A DNA stretch of 64,000 bases from Nannochloropsis salina CCMP1776 (GCA_004565275.1 SDOX01000183.1:228192-292191); one strand, 5' to 3'; shown: positions 10,481 through 23,164, numbered from the stretch's first letter. Translations and numbers: made by a program. The notes: generated from the letters alone by a model not told the origin.

Positions 10481-12385
10481 ATGGCACCCAATCAAGAAAT
10501 CACGCCTCACACATTTGAGCGCATCCATGCTGGTCAAACTAAATTCAGCCCTGTGGTACAGGTCATGGATTTCAAGCAAGTTCAGCCCAACCATGGCCAA
10601 CCTGGTCAAGTTCGGTACCGGTTGATTGTTTCGGACGGTACTCACTACCAGCAGGCCATGCTCGCTACGCAGCTAAATGTGCTCATCAACGAGGGCCAGA
10701 TCACGGAGCACGGGCTCATCTGCTTGGAAGAGTTTATTTGCAACGAGGTCCAAGGGAGGAAAATTGTTATCATTCTTCGGTGTCACGTGGTGAGTCCCTC
10801 CCTTGGCTACCGGGTGGGCGACCCGGTGGAGTACGGTAAAGCCGCCGGCGGAAATGGTGGAATGCAAGGAGGACAGCCAGCCTACGGACAGCAGCCTCAA
10901 CAAGCACCTGCGCTCAACACCATGGCGGGCGCCTCTGTGCCGTACAAGCCTGCAGGCAGCTCATCCGCTGGGTCGAGCAATGGCGGGGCTTACCCTCCGT
11001 ACAATGCTGGGGGTGCCGCGGGAGGCTATCGTGCTCTTTCGGGCCCTGTGGTTCGCGCGGGCCCGCCACAATCAATCATTCCCATCAACGACCTGAACCC
11101 GTACATAAATCGGTGGGTGATCAAGGCGCGTGTGACCTCCAAGACGGACATCAAACGCTGGAGCAACGCCAAGGGGGAAGGGACGCTCTTCTCGGTCGAC
11201 CTTCTGGACGAGTTCGATGGAGAGATCCGCGCCACCTTTTTCAAGGAAGCCTGCGAGAAATTTTACCCTCTCCTCGAGCAGGGGCATGTCTACACGTTCT
11301 CAGGAGGGAAGCTGAAACCGGCCCAGCGCCAGTACTCCTCCATACGAAACAACTATGAGACAACCTTCGATACGAACTCAGAGATCATGGAGGTAATGGA
11401 CGATCATAAGATCCAGTCGGCTGTCTATTCCTTCAAGAAGATCGGCGAGTTGGAGGAGACCCCCCCGAACGCCACCATCGACGTCATCGGCGTCGTCAAA
11501 GCCTTCTCCCCCCTGAGCACCATCACCACCAAGAAGGACGGTCGGGAGGTGGAGAAGCGGGAGCTAACCCTCTGCGACGACACGGGCACGGAGGTCCGGC
11601 TGACCGTGTGGGGAGAGAGGGCGAGCAAGCAGCCCGAGCAGTGGGAGAACCACCCGATCGTGGCTTTCAAAGGGGTCAAGGTATCCGACTACAACGGCCG
11701 GTCCTTAGGGACGATGCCAGGCTCCCAAGTCACCGTGAGTCCCGACCTGCCCGAGGCCCTCCACCTGCACAACTGGTGGCACAGTGCCGGGGCTACCGCG
11801 GCCAGCACCTCCATCTCCTCCGGTGGGGGAGGGGGTGGCGGCGGAGGTGGCTTCGCGGATAGGAAGGTGCTGTCTCAGATCAAGGAGGAGCAATTGGGTT
11901 TCGGGGAGAAGCCAGATTACATGGACGTCAAAGCCACTCTCACGTACATCAAGAGCGACCCCGACCCTTGGTATAGGTCCTGCACGTCCCCCGACTGCAA
12001 ACGAAAAGTCACGGAACAACTCAACTCCTACTTCTGCGAGAAGTGCCAGAGGGAAATGCCCGAGTGTGCCTACCGCTACATCCTCACCGTCTCCGGCACC
12101 GACCATTCGGGTTCGGTCTATTTGTCGTGCTTTGACGAGCATGCCAACATCCTTCTCGGTAAATCGGCCGAAGAACTTAACTCGTTCAAGGCCTCTGACA
12201 TGCAGGCGCGCTACGATGCTACTTTCCAAGAGGCCACTTTCGGGACGCATATTCTCCGACTTCGCGTGAAAGCAGAGCAAGTGAATGATGAGCAACGGGT
12301 CAAAAGTACGATTATGAATATTCGGCCAGTGAACCTCGTTCAAGAGAGCAGAGACCTCATAACTGCAATCAAAGCGTACAATTAG
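10481..12385 (+). CDS. RPA1: Replication protein A large subunit (RPA70)
   Basis: Single exon, 634 aa, close to the usual 600-650. RPA binds single-stranded DNA in replication, repair and checkpoint signalling. Residues about 1-110 are the protein-interaction OB fold (VRYRLIVSDGTHYQQAMLAT). A Gly/Gln/Ala-rich linker follows, then DBD-A from INDLNPYINRWVIKARVTSK near residue 205, DBD-B around TLCDDTGTEVRLTVWG, and after a run of about 10 Gly, DBD-C with a C4 zinc ribbon (CTSPDCKRKV...FCEKCQREM) at about 500-525. The ATG at 10481 directly starts the conserved N-terminus. With RAD1, RAD54 and PIF1 it is one of four genome-maintenance genes in the window, though not adjacent to them. Confidence 0.96.
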   Translation: MAPNQEITPHTFERIHAGQTKFSPVVQVMDFKQVQPNHGQPGQVRYRLIVSDGTHYQQAMLATQLNVLINEGQITEHGLICLEEFICNEVQGRKIVIILRCHVVSPSLGYRVGDPVEYGKAAGGNGGMQGGQPAYGQQPQQAPALNTMAGASVPYKPAGSSSAGSSNGGAYPPYNAGGAAGGYRALSGPVVRAGPPQSIIPINDLNPYINRWVIKARVTSKTDIKRWSNAKGEGTLFSVDLLDEFDGEIRATFFKEACEKFYPLLEQGHVYTFSGGKLKPAQRQYSSIRNNYETTFDTNSEIMEVMDDHKIQSAVYSFKKIGELEETPPNATIDVIGVVKAFSPLSTITTKKDGREVEKRELTLCDDTGTEVRLTVWGERASKQPEQWENHPIVAFKGVKVSDYNGRSLGTMPGSQVTVSPDLPEALHLHNWWHSAGATAASTSISSGGGGGGGGGGFADRKVLSQIKEEQLGFGEKPDYMDVKATLTYIKSDPDPWYRSCTSPDCKRKVTEQLNSYFCEKCQREMPECAYRYILTVSGTDHSGSVYLSCFDEHANILLGKSAEELNSFKASDMQARYDATFQEATFGTHILRLRVKAEQVNDEQRVKSTIMNIRPVNLVQESRDLITAIKAYN

Positions 12386-12948
12386 GATTGAGGGGCAGTT
12401 AGGACAAGGGAACGATAGCATGCGAGTAAAAGGTGGCAATATGTAGGTGAAATATGAGAGGGGAACAAGAAGAAGCGTTGCATCCTCAAGCGCAGAGATG
12501 AGGGGGTTTAACAGGATGGTAATTGGATACTACAATATGAAATGGGCCGCTCAGAGTGGATGTGTGCGAAAGTGGCGGTCACTGAACGAAAGAAGAAAAC
12601 AAATGTGACATGATCCTCAATGGTTTCCACGCGAAGAAGTTCAGGCGTCCAATCAAAGCCGAGTTGCTTCCGTTCGTTGCACCCGCGTGAACTTCCCACA
12701 CACCACGACGTTTCGGCGCACCTTTGGCGGCGGCGGCGAGACGCGCAGCATTGATATCAGTCACGTTCCTGGTCAACTTAGAAGAGTGACAAAAAGGGAA
12801 AGGCCTATCCACAGTGCAACTGTATGAGAATCCACAATACATGATGTTCCTTTTTTTCGAGTTTCTTAGGAAAGCTTATTAATCCATCAACGCACGTCCA
12901 ACAGGCGTATTTTTGCAGAAGTTCAGCGCTTCTGGCGTTCTGGCAGCC
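12386..12948. promoter_or_regulatory. Region between RPA1 and dihydroorotase
   Basis: About 560 bp holding the RPA1 3' end and the dihydroorotase promoter. A possible splice acceptor (TTTTTGCAG at about 12911-12918) just upstream of the dihydroorotase ATG leaves open a non-coding or very short coding 5' exon. Nothing else seen. Confidence 0.3.
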
Positions 12949-13995
12949 ATGGTCACAAATGAGCTCACAATTATCAAGCCCGATGACTTTCACCACCACT
13001 TTCGTGACGGAGACGCCTTGAAATCCGTTGTACCACTAGTTGCATCGCGATTTCGTCGTGCCATCGCCATGCCCAACCTAAAACCGCCAATCACCACCGT
13101 GACCCAGGCCGTCGCTTATCGGGAACGCATTTTGGCATCTCTGCCTGCAGGGGCGATATTCACACCGCTGATGACCCTGTATCTGACCGATCGCACTACG
13201 GCCGATGAGATTTACGCCGCTCGGGCCTCGGGAATCGTTTATGCGGTCAAGCTGTATCCTGCGGGAGCCACTACTAATTCTGACTCTGGTGTTACTGACA
13301 TGCAGGCCATTCGCCCCGCCTTAAAGGCGATGGCCGAGGTTGGTATGCCCCTGCTCGTCCACAGTGAGGTCACAGATGCGGATGTGGACGTCTTCCATCG
13401 CGAAGCGGCATTTATCGTGCGTATTTTGCAGCCTTTGGTCGATGAGAACCCGGATCTGAAGGTAGTCATGGAACACATAACCACGTCGGAGGGCGTCGAC
13501 TTCGTCATGGCGTGTGGTTCCAACGTTGCTGCCACTATCACTCCTCAGCACCTGATGTACAATCGGAACGCGATTTTTCAAGGAGGCCTCCAACCCCACG
13601 TGTACTGCCTGCCTGTACTCAAGCATGAGCGCCACCGGCAGGCCTTGCTAGGGGCCATTGCCAGCGGGTCCTCCAAGTTCTTCTTGGGAACAGACAGTGC
13701 TCCGCACCCTCAAACGGCTAAGGAGAGCACGAGTGGATGTGCGGGATGCTTTTCAGCGTTTGCGGGGCTTGAATTGTATGCTGAAGTGTTCGAATCCATA
13801 GGTGCTCTCGATAAATTTGAGGCTTTCACCTCTAAAAATGGAGCGGCATTTTATGGATTAGCGGACAACACGGAAAAGCTGACCTTACAACGGAAAGCCT
13901 GGAGAGTTCCAATGACGTACCCCCTGGGACAGGACACGGTGGTAGTTCCTCTGAGGGCTGGGCAAGAAATGGCATGGTCTGTGAAGCAGGGCTGA
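12949..13995 (+). CDS. pyrC: Dihydroorotase (PyrC/URA4 type)
   Basis: Catalyses cyclisation of N-carbamoyl-aspartate to dihydroorotate in pyrimidine synthesis. From the ATG at 12949 (GCAGCCATGG context) it is 348 aa, the length of bacterial PyrC and fungal URA4 enzymes. Metal ligands are visible: the HHHFRDGD motif (HxH), the carboxylated-Lys site AVKLYPAGATTNSDSG, LLVHSE, the MEHITT histidine and GTDSAPHP with the catalytic Asp. It is a stand-alone monofunctional enzyme, not part of a CAD fusion. The frame is open back to 12913, preceded by an acceptor-like sequence, so a short extra N-terminal exon is possible. Signal sequence absent, so cytosolic is most likely. Confidence 0.95.
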   Translation: MVTNELTIIKPDDFHHHFRDGDALKSVVPLVASRFRRAIAMPNLKPPITTVTQAVAYRERILASLPAGAIFTPLMTLYLTDRTTADEIYAARASGIVYAVKLYPAGATTNSDSGVTDMQAIRPALKAMAEVGMPLLVHSEVTDADVDVFHREAAFIVRILQPLVDENPDLKVVMEHITTSEGVDFVMACGSNVAATITPQHLMYNRNAIFQGGLQPHVYCLPVLKHERHRQALLGAIASGSSKFFLGTDSAPHPQTAKESTSGCAGCFSAFAGLELYAEVFESIGALDKFEAFTSKNGAAFYGLADNTEKLTLQRKAWRVPMTYPLGQDTVVVPLRAGQEMAWSVKQG

Positions 13996-14173
13996 ATAGT
14001 CTTCGCCACGATCAGGTAAGCCATGTAAAGAAAGCGATTGCAAATAACAGAAACCAAAAGAATACATCATTCAATATGCATTTGCCTCTTCTTTTTACAA
14101 GGTGTTTCGCTTACATTCAACACAAGCATTCGTCGGTAAATACAATACGTCCGAGGTCTCTCAGCGAAAACGC

Positions 14174-17100
14174 TTAATAAAGAGGCCCAAATGCTGACCT
14201 GAATTTGATGGCGTCTCGCTTTGGCAGCTCCGCAAGTAATTGCCGTTCGTCTTGTCCCGCTTTCTCTCTCACAAACCTGTCCCCCAACCTCATGACAGCA
14301 GTAGTATATTCGTGCTCCAATCCAGGATTTGCCATGAGATTTGAAACGGGGGCGATATTATGCAGTTTCTTTATGTGGAAATTGGCGGCAAGTTTCAAAA
14401 AGACGCGGTATGGTGATCCTAATGACGCCTCCGACGTCCAACCGCCCTGTTTTTCCTTCAGGATAAAAAATTGAGTGATGGCCTCTTTCAGACCAGCGCA
14501 TCCCTTAATAAGTAGGATTCTTTTTACCTCTTCAATGGCCTCCAATTCCTGTGTCGAGATATTCGGGAGAAGCTGCGCCACCGTCAGAGGTCCAATGGCG
14601 TCGGAGTATTCTACAGTTTTTGCCATGGCTGTTTCCACCCCAATGATTTGTTGTCGCAAGGCCTCACTTAGCGTCATGGTGGTTGAAATCGATGGGACAG
14701 ACAACTGGAATGTAGGCAGGACCCCCGCCCCTGTTATTGTGTAACTGCTGACATTCGACGACGCCTTTGGAGGCGTTACGCGCAGCTCAAAAGATCGCTG
14801 CTTCAACATGATCTCTACTTTTTCGCATCGATTTCGTACCACTTCCCCTTCCCAGCCTACTACAACGACTTCGTGGAAGAAAAATTGGGCCAGGCGCTCT
14901 GTCGAGTCTTGGCGGGACATGCCGGGACTGTGAATTGACCTAGATGTATTTGAAAAATGTCCCTTCACCGCCTTTTCGGCCGTCGGCTCAGCATTCCTTC
15001 CCATGCGGTCCGCTGAAGTAGTCGAGAAACTATTCATCGCAGCATCTGCAAAACTTGGATCCAATGAGTCCAATAAAAAAGGAAAAGGAATGGAAAGGCG
15101 TGTGGTAAACCATACGAGATTCCAGTATAATTCAGGCTGATGCGTGCGGGCCCAATCTCGTGTCAGACACATTTCACCCTCCTCCAACAGGAGCTTTTCC
15201 AACCGCATGCGGAGAGTAAATGGACTCAAATATCCAACGTGGTCGCCACCAGTTGTGCCAGAGGGTAAACCGGAGATTTCCCCTCGTTGCTCTCGAGCCG
15301 TTTTCTCTGCCACGCTGCCTGACAGAGCATCCTCCCATGCAGTGGCTGCAGGGCTGAAATCATTCGAGGCTGAAAGTCTTTTCGTTCCAGACACATCGCG
15401 CTCCAATATTGCCTGTGGCTCCACCATTTTGGACGTCGCGTGCTTGTTTGCCTCCGTTGGCATCGATGTATTCCCACAAGTGCTGACTCCGCTAGACTGT
15501 AGTGATGACTCTGCATAAGAAGACAAGGACATTTCCAATATGTTTTCTTGTGATGCCTGCGTAGAAAAATCCGCTTTTGTCTTTTCCTCTTTCATACTGC
15601 ACGAATCCACCACGTGGTCTTCAAAGGTTTTGATGTCGTAATAGAGACGTGGCATAAGAGGTGTTTCGCATTTGGGGCAGAGAAGCAAGTGATTGGTCTG
15701 ATCGTCCACCGCCTGCACCAGAAGCAAATCTTGCCGCAAAGTCATGATCTCCTCGTCCAAAGGCATGTACTCGCACTTTACGCAGAAACAGACCACCCAC
15801 ATACCGATCACACCTGCACTATTCATTGTGATAGAACTCAGAGTTGTATTTTGAGCTGAAACCCGAGGATCCCGCAGTCCACTTGTCCACGCGTCTCCAT
15901 CCTGTAAAACAGGGCGTTCCCTGGCTTTTCTGGACACCACAGCTTTCATCGTTCCCGCCAACAAGCTTTTGAAACCGTCCGCGACCGACCAATTTTTCAG
16001 TGTTTCTGGTGCTGAAGGTTCGCATGTCGCTAAGTACCACCCACGGCCTCTTTCCTCAAGCCAAGGGCTATCATCAATCCCGCCGCGAGTTTCGTCAACA
16101 ACGGTGCCCGTTTCTGTCCGGCTGTCTGTGACTTGTCTTCCCCTTTCTCCGCAACCAGACGCTACAAGCGTCAAACCAGTTGTTGTAGCTACAAACTCTG
16201 CGGCATCCTTTTCTGCCAAGGCTTTCGTGTATTGTCCATATGTTAATGCATTTATCGATAACCCGGCACGTCGCATGATCCCGAAAATTGCAATAGCAAT
16301 CTTGCGCGTAGATGCCTGGCCGCATCTCCCACAGGCTATCAATAAAGAACGCCACATTGCTTCGTCCATGTACCCTTCAAGCTCAAAACCTAAGATATAT
16401 TGCAGTATACCCATTGCTTGCATGATAACCCGTAATGGCTTTCCTTTGTAAGAAACCCGAGAAGGCAGACACATGAAATAGATCCCAAAGATCTGCATGG
16501 CGAGGTAGATCTCTTTGTCCCGGGCCCCGCCTATTTGGGTGCCCACTGTTTGCCAATCTTTCACACATTCTGACACTGACCGCGCCAAAATCATGCGCTT
16601 TCCTTTCTTCAAGGACTTTTTGCGACGTGATATGATCTCCAGCAAAATCGGTGGTAGAGAAGAAGGAGGTAGATCCATCCATGTCTTATTTAGTGTGTTC
16701 GGAAACTGTTTGTATGAGAATCTTAGCGCTCGTGACTGAGCCATGGCACTGGGTGTGTGATTCTGGCTTGCATTACCCTCGAGATATAAATGAGATTGTC
16801 GAGGTGTATAACAACCTTCCGCGCCAGGACCTGGTATAATAATCATACGAGGAAGGGTACCGACGAAAAGGCTGGGAGAGCTTTGACTTTGTCTCGGAGA
16901 CAAGGCAGCTTCAGGGCAAGCAGATTGCGGACTCGTTGTCGACGGCGAGACCGATGGCGCAGTGGCCCCTGACTGAAGCTGCATGTGCAGTTGCTGCTGC
17001 AGGAGGAGTTGCTCACGTCGTAGCATGGAGGCTACCGCTTGGTGGATAAGTAAGGGGGGTCCGTTCGCTGAATCCGTCGTGGGCAAAGGCACGCTCCTCA

Positions 17101-19811
17101 TGCTGAGAGTCCGATCGTCAGGCCGCTTTTTAGGATTGCTTGCAGCACCATGATAAATGTTTAAACTAACGTTAGCACCTGCTGTTGATGCCGCCGCCTC
17201 AGCGTCCTTGCGCTCCTTCAATTCTTCCACGCAGGTCTCGAAAAACACAAGCCGGTCTATCCCACGGCCGTGGTCGGTACGTTGTTGCACCAAGGCTGCG
17301 AACATTTGTGTTAAAAGCACCCTAACCAACAACGCCTTCGTGGTCTTCTCTGCCGAGGCCAGGAACCCTGACACGTCGAAAGCTCCAAAGACACCGTTGT
17401 GGGCCATGTCACACGCGTCTGTGTCGTCCAACTGAGCCTGCTGGGAATTGAAGTATCTCGTGTAGCTGCCCAGCAACTCGCACATAAAAACTAAAAATGC
17501 ATCTCGAACAATATCAACATTTAATTCAAGCTTCATTGCGGGTCCGTCCTCGACCTGAGAGCCGGGCACCGCGGGCAATTCGAAAGCCGAATCTCCCTCC
17601 CGCAGGGCCTCCGCAGACTTGACCGTCACTCCAGTGCGATCCAGCTCCGTGCGCAGCTTCTCCCGAAGCGCCTCCAAAATCGGCATATTCTCCATTACCG
17701 TAGTGTAGTCTTTGTTTTCTGCATCTATTATGCAGTCATGATCCAAATCAACGACAAAAAGCGGGTCTGAGAGCTGAGGTAAGACCCACGAGTCCGTTGT
17801 CCCCTCGATATAGATGCCAATGAGAAATGACCCGGGCGCATCCAGGATTTCTGTGAGCTTGTTTGGAAGGCGGGGAATGTAGCATGATGTCCATTCTAGG
17901 GGGAACAGGAGAGTCAGGATCGTCTCAGTGACCTCTGTGAGCAATGACGTCGACGAAGACATGAACAACAACCTTTCCTCCATAAGCAACAAAACAAATA
18001 TTTTCAGTACATTGTCCAAGCTCAGACACCGGAATGGCGCCTCATAATCCAAGTCCATGAGAGGAAGACTTCGAGTGTCAGGTAAATGCAATGTGATCGG
18101 GGCCAAAGTCGAATTCTCAATGCGATCTTGCATTCCCAGATCTAGATGCAAATTCAACACGTGCTGCCCTGGAGGAGGAAGTGGCATGTAGTGCGTGAAG
18201 TATGCGATATATCGCTCAAGCGGTACGCGAGAGGGCGACAAAGAAATGCGGTAAATTTGCTGGAGAAAGGAGCGAAGCGCTCGATAGAAGGGCCAGTGAC
18301 TGATGATGCAGATACACTTGGGCGCGAACAAGGCGTGGTCGCTCCGACCTGCCGGCTTGAAGGATTTGAAGACAGGAACGCCAGTCAAGGCCGACTGACG
18401 TGGTAGCTCTGTGCCTGTCGATATTGACTTGGAGAGAGCCCGTTCTTTACATTTCAGGCTAATCAGCCCGCTGTGATTCGTCGCCGCCCTTCGCCCCGGG
18501 CTTTGCTGGGTGGACGGGCTCGCTTTTGGGATCCCCGTAGCCACGCCTGCTGCCTGCCCCGACGTCGAGGACACGGCTTCTACGCTTTCTTCCTCCTCCT
18601 CGTCGACGCTGCTGGCTACCGATTCCTCGTCGCGGTCCCACTCCCCCAAAGAAATCGGCCCTCCACTTTCTGTCGGATTCTCTCCCGAAGCGAACGCGCC
18701 CAGCACAGTTAAGATTCGCTGCTTCGCTTCTAGCGCCCGCAGAACCCTGTCCGGTAGCAGCTCGTAAAATTGGAGGCAGGCTACGTGGACTCGATCTCCG
18801 TCGATGGATGTAAAGACAAAAGAGAAATAGGAGGGCATGGGCGCGTCGTTTCGCTTTTGGTGCTTCAGGACTACTCCTTTCGGGAAGCAGAACATGGGCA
18901 GCTCGTTCTGCGGCAAGGGAAAATCCTCGTACGTGGCTTCGTGTGGGAACCAATCAAGGGAATAAGCTTCGTAAGGAATGTCGCAGAGCCCCGCCGAAGG
19001 ACCCTGTTGGTAGGCTAAATAGATATTTTCATTAGGCAGCCCGAGCCTTGACAGAGGCCGGGGAAGCACGGTGTACTCCATGGGCGCGGACCCCCCCTTC
19101 TCATCACTGCAGAGGCACAAATCTGCGAGCACAGGCGGAATCGAGAATTGAAAACTCGTCTCGTCCACGTGGGCATAACGCACTGCTAGATACACCTGCT
19201 GAGAGCCACTCCTACTCAAGTCACCTGATGCCCCACCTACTGTCTTTTCTATGAGTTCAAACCCCTGTGGTGGCGATTCCTGGCTTTTGCACACAACTCT
19301 GACTTCTGTGATGTACGAGGTCGTTCTGCGGTGCTTTCGACGGCGAAAGCAGATATAGCGGTGTTTGGCGAGCTGAAGCTTGCCGCCTTCTCCCAGGCCC
19401 TCTTCCACTTGCTCAGGTTTCAGGAGGAGCTCGTAGTTCTTTTCGAAAGGGATGACTTCTCTAGGGTGATCTACGATACAAATGTCCACGATTGCTTCCT
19501 CCAAAGCTCTAACAATGGAAATGTGTGAGAGAGTGCAATAGCAAGGTCTTCTGTTGAGTATAAGAGTAACTAAACGAACTCGCAAAGCTTTGCATGCACG
19601 CACAGGCATGCACCGAAATTTATATGTTACGAATAATTCTAGTATTTTTGCAAGTGCACTGCCATAGGTGAGAATCTCTGATCTGTTTTCCACGTCCTTA
19701 CCGGTGGAGGTTGCCGATAGAATAATCCTCTTGGACGACACGATTTTCAAGATCGGCTTCTTTTGGTCCTACGACCGCAAAATAGTCACAAAGCCGCTCA
19801 TTCGCCGACAT
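14174..19811 (-). CDS. DENN-domain Rab GEF, DENND4/Crag-like, about 1814 aa
   Basis: DENN proteins are guanine-nucleotide exchange factors for Rab GTPases in membrane traffic. Exon 1 (19811-19702) encodes MSANERLCDYFAVVG, the typical DENND4 opening. A 193-nt GTAAGG...TTGTTAG intron joins in phase to exon 2 (19508-14174). Upstream-DENN occupies roughly residues 37-330 (IVDICIVDHPREVIPFEKNY, LPMFCFPKGVVL). The core DENN is about 427-634 (LFAPKCICIISHWPFYRALR, LPLMDLDYEAPFRCLSLDNV, then FVVDLDHDCII). Downstream-DENN runs to about 790. A PPR-like helical stretch (MWRSLLIACGRCGQ) lies near 1084-1137 and LLLCPKCETPL near 1310, both features of DENND4 proteins. Ser- and Gln-rich linkers separate them. 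The start previously suggested by an in-frame ATG at 19750 lies inside the intron. Specific Rab unknown. Confidence 0.9.
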
Positions 19812-20654
19812 AAATACAATATTTATGATGTATGAGGTCCAGACCACCTCGTAGATTTCTTCTTGGGGCGATTTCAACGCTTATATTCAGGCTCTGCTTG
19901 CCTTGGCGTCCTTTTGAGCGGATGTTTTCCAAAATAAACACTCAATTACCTCTATTAAAAAGCCTGTTATTGAAGTTATGGAATGGGAAGATTTTTTAGG
20001 TTTTTTGTGTGTTGTTTCTCCCTTTCATTCCTGCGTCGCGTGTGAACGTGTAGGACTTGATATCTAATGGCCCAACCCTTTGATCGTTCCGAAAGTAAGA
20101 ATGAATCTCTCAAAAAGGTGTCCGTCGCACGACGAAGATTTCCACATCATGGGCCAGATCACAGTACAGCATTAAATGTCCCCTTCCCAGCAAGAGTAAC
20201 CAATGAGTGGGGTTTGGGATAGAGGAAGATCGAGTCGTAACGGCGTCTGAGGCAGCTTACGCCGTGGCAGTCATGGGAAGTTTTTATTTACACGACGGTC
20301 GAAGATGTCTCCCAGCGCCCCGGACGCATGTATTAGGGTAAGACTTACATGATTATGGTCTGACATGTAGAGTAAATGGCCTATGCATGCGCAAACATGT
20401 GGAGGGCTCTCACAAGTAACTCGACCTCAGCCGTTGAGGAATTTGAATTCTTGCCTGCGCCTCCTTGTCTCCAACCTCACCTCCCCTCCTTTTCTCTGCC
20501 AATTAACGTATAATCCCTTCATTGGTTTCGTCCATGGAATGTACGCTATCAAAATCTACATCGATTCAAGCATCTCACATTGACAGGCGCAAAGTTGCGG
20601 AACAGGTAGGTATCGAAACACTAGAGGGGCGAAACGTGGAAGGGCGACTTCATC
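19812..20654. promoter_or_regulatory. Divergent promoter region, DENND4-like (-) / RAD1 (+)
   Basis: About 840 bp, AT-richer than the flanking genes, with no supported coding sequence. Probably two promoters and 5' UTRs. Confidence 0.4.
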
Positions 20655-22603
20655 ATGGTGCCAGCTTTATCAGATCCAGAACAAGTAAGTGGGAATTTTT
20701 GGGGGAGAATCATAAGAGTAAAATTTGAAATTAAGGCTCATGTATGGGCATCCGAGCGAAGAATCTCGATTTAAATTGATGGAATGATGAGGGAAAGGAG
20801 GATCGACAGCCATGAAAGGTTGAAGGAGGTAGACCCACCCGACTTGTACCTCGTCCATAAGCCGCATAAATGTTTCTGGAAATCGAGCCTTCTACCGTAT
20901 GTGGTAGGGTTTGGTGATCACAAGTCTACCTTTACCCATGTAAAATATGGACGTACATATAATATATACATTTTGCCTGGTTTCTTACTTCCCCCCTGTT
21001 GTTGCCGCTGTGTAAGGCATTGGATTTGACATCCTCTTCAAACATATGTAAATAGAAGACAGACGAAGAGCCACTGTTCTCTTGCCGCATCGATAGCACC
21101 AAAATTATAACAGCAACGCTGGCATGCTTAAGTGACGGAAGCAGAAAAGACCAGTTGGCCCAAGTCGAAGTTAACAATGAAGGTAAATACAACATATCAA
21201 ACGGCAGCGGAGCGACTTCTCAAAACACGTATCTGCACACCATTTTTCCATGTCCTGCGGCGATACAGGCATTGTTTTCATCGTTACAGGCCGGGCCAAA
21301 TTCACGCAGGTCAGGCCCGTAGCTCTTGACTATAGTGAAGACTTTCCCAACATCTTGAGGACCGAGCCCCTCTCTACTCCCCTTCCATCTCATCCTCTTG
21401 CGTGTCGTGCTGACGTTCCCTTCCAATACCTCTTTCATCGTGCCTTATCTCCGATCGTACTCTATCCTCTTGCTTTCCCATCCATTTGCAGAGTCAGGGG
21501 ACCTTCAATCGAGCACTTTTCCAGGCTTTCCAGTGCCAGCCTGAGGGAGGAAGCTTCACGATCGACCTGCACCTCCTCCTCGAATGCCTTCAGGTTTTTG
21601 GCGCCGCCTCCCTGACCAACACTATGCTTACCATGTCGTACGAGGTGAGAGGGCGGTAAATGTAAATATATTTTGCGGCGTTCAGGAAAAATGATGGCCA
21701 GACCAGTAGATACTGCGACCTCCTCATGCCTAGTATTGTCCACATTTAAATAGCCGCGAAAGGCTGCTCTTCGCCTCACCTTAGAAGAACAAGGAGTCCT
21801 GACCACTTGCGAGGTCCGGGCCCTCGAAGCAGGCGAAGATGCCTTTGACTTGGCGGCCCTGGCCTCCGCCTTTCGCAGTCGCCCAGAGGTCCTTCGCGCC
21901 ATCCTAAAGAGCGACGTCCTGAAAGAAGCCATCTCCGAGCTTTCCGATCTGCCCGGAGCGGGCTCTGTCCGTGTCTCCGTCGCACCGCATGAGCCGAATT
22001 TCCATCTGGCGACCAATGGGATCTGTGGAGGCCTGGAGATATTCTTGCCTAAGAGCAGCGAGGTAGGACGTACCTTTTTATCAGACCATACGATAGGCCG
22101 ACAGCACCTCCCACGCTCTTTGTGTCTCAGAGTCCAATGATTTTTATACGCCAGTCTCACCAGTATAATATCAAGTGCGGTCATGTGACGTTAAGCTATT
22201 TTCACTCTTCTCTCGGTCCACCGACTGTGACGTAAATTGAATTGACGCGTGTGCCAGTCTCATTATATTCTCCTTGTCTCATTCTTCCGACAAAATGATT
22301 GTGCGTCCTTCTCGTTAATTCTTGAATGCCAAATCGTCGCAGGCTTTTGTGCACTTTGACTGCTCGGAGGCCCGCTCTTGGAGCTATGGTTTGGGTGCCT
22401 TAAATCAAGGCATGCGCGCCCTTACTGTGGCGAAAGAAACGTACGTACGGATAAACGAAGAGGGAATAATGTGCGTGCAGCATCAGGTAGAGAACACAGC
22501 GAGTAGACAAAGCACCTTCATAGACTTTCTGTGCCTTGCTGAGGAGACAGAGGAAGGAAGGGGGGAAAATGAGGAGCATGAAGACGAAGAAAGGGAAGAG
22601 TGA
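20655..22603 (+). CDS. RAD1: RAD1, subunit of the 9-1-1 checkpoint clamp
   Basis: Six exons in consistent phase: 20655-20684, 21056-21182, 21269-21309, 21492-21644, 21754-22062, 22343-22603, giving about 306 aa (human 282). RAD1 forms the PCNA-like RAD9-RAD1-HUS1 ring that loads at damaged DNA. Family matches: FSCRIDSTKIITATL (exon 2), GIVFIVTGRAKFTQ (exon 3, equivalent to GIKVTVEDAKCVQ), FNRALFQAFQ...FTIDLHLLLECLQVFG (exon 4), LTLEEQGVLTTCEVRAL and LKEAISEL..HEPNFHLATNG (exon 5), and AFVHFDCSEARSWSYGLGAL then FIDFLCLAEE (exon 6). The ending is Glu-rich. Exon 1 codes only ten residues (MVPALSDPEQ), so it is the least certain. Intron 2 must skip a second plausible acceptor to keep the frame. 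Confidence 0.88.
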
Positions 22604-23164
22604 CGCGGAACAAAAATTCGACGCAGCTGCGACTGTATACGCTGTTCATTTTTTGGCTTTTATAAAGAGAGATCCGAAAATGTGAGAGGGATTACTGTAT
22701 AACGTGGATACAGGGGTTGCATCAAAACGACCAAGAGCAAGGACGAGCCGACATCGCTCATTTGGTGATGGTGGACGAACATCGTAGAGGCTTGCAGCTT
22801 TTCCGCAGAGGACTTCTTGGGATGCATGTAAAGCATTTTCTGAAAGTACAATCAATCCGACGCTAGTGGAAATGTCTGCATAGGTCGAGCACGGAGTGAA
22901 TATCGTAACCTTGGCTAATGAGCTCGCCATAAACTCAGCATCCAGGCCTACAATTTTCCTCCATATAACTGTATCTCCCGGAATTTTATGAACAATATTA
23001 AAAAAGTCTTCATGATAGATCGGGATTCAATTTCATGATGTTGTACAATTTTTATTCAAAGAAAGAGGGAGTCGCAGCATATCGGATACCCTATAATTTC
23101 TTTGTGTCAACAACTTACACTGGAATTAAAAGGCACCTGCTGGACCGCGTGGAGTACTTAGTTG
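22604..23164. other. Region 3' of RAD1
   Basis: About 560 bp. It holds a possible polyadenylation signal for a minus-strand gene (AATAAA-like at about 23050) and a minus-strand open frame at 22646-22930 with acceptor-like sequences in it but no recognised domain. Not called as a gene. Confidence 0.25.
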
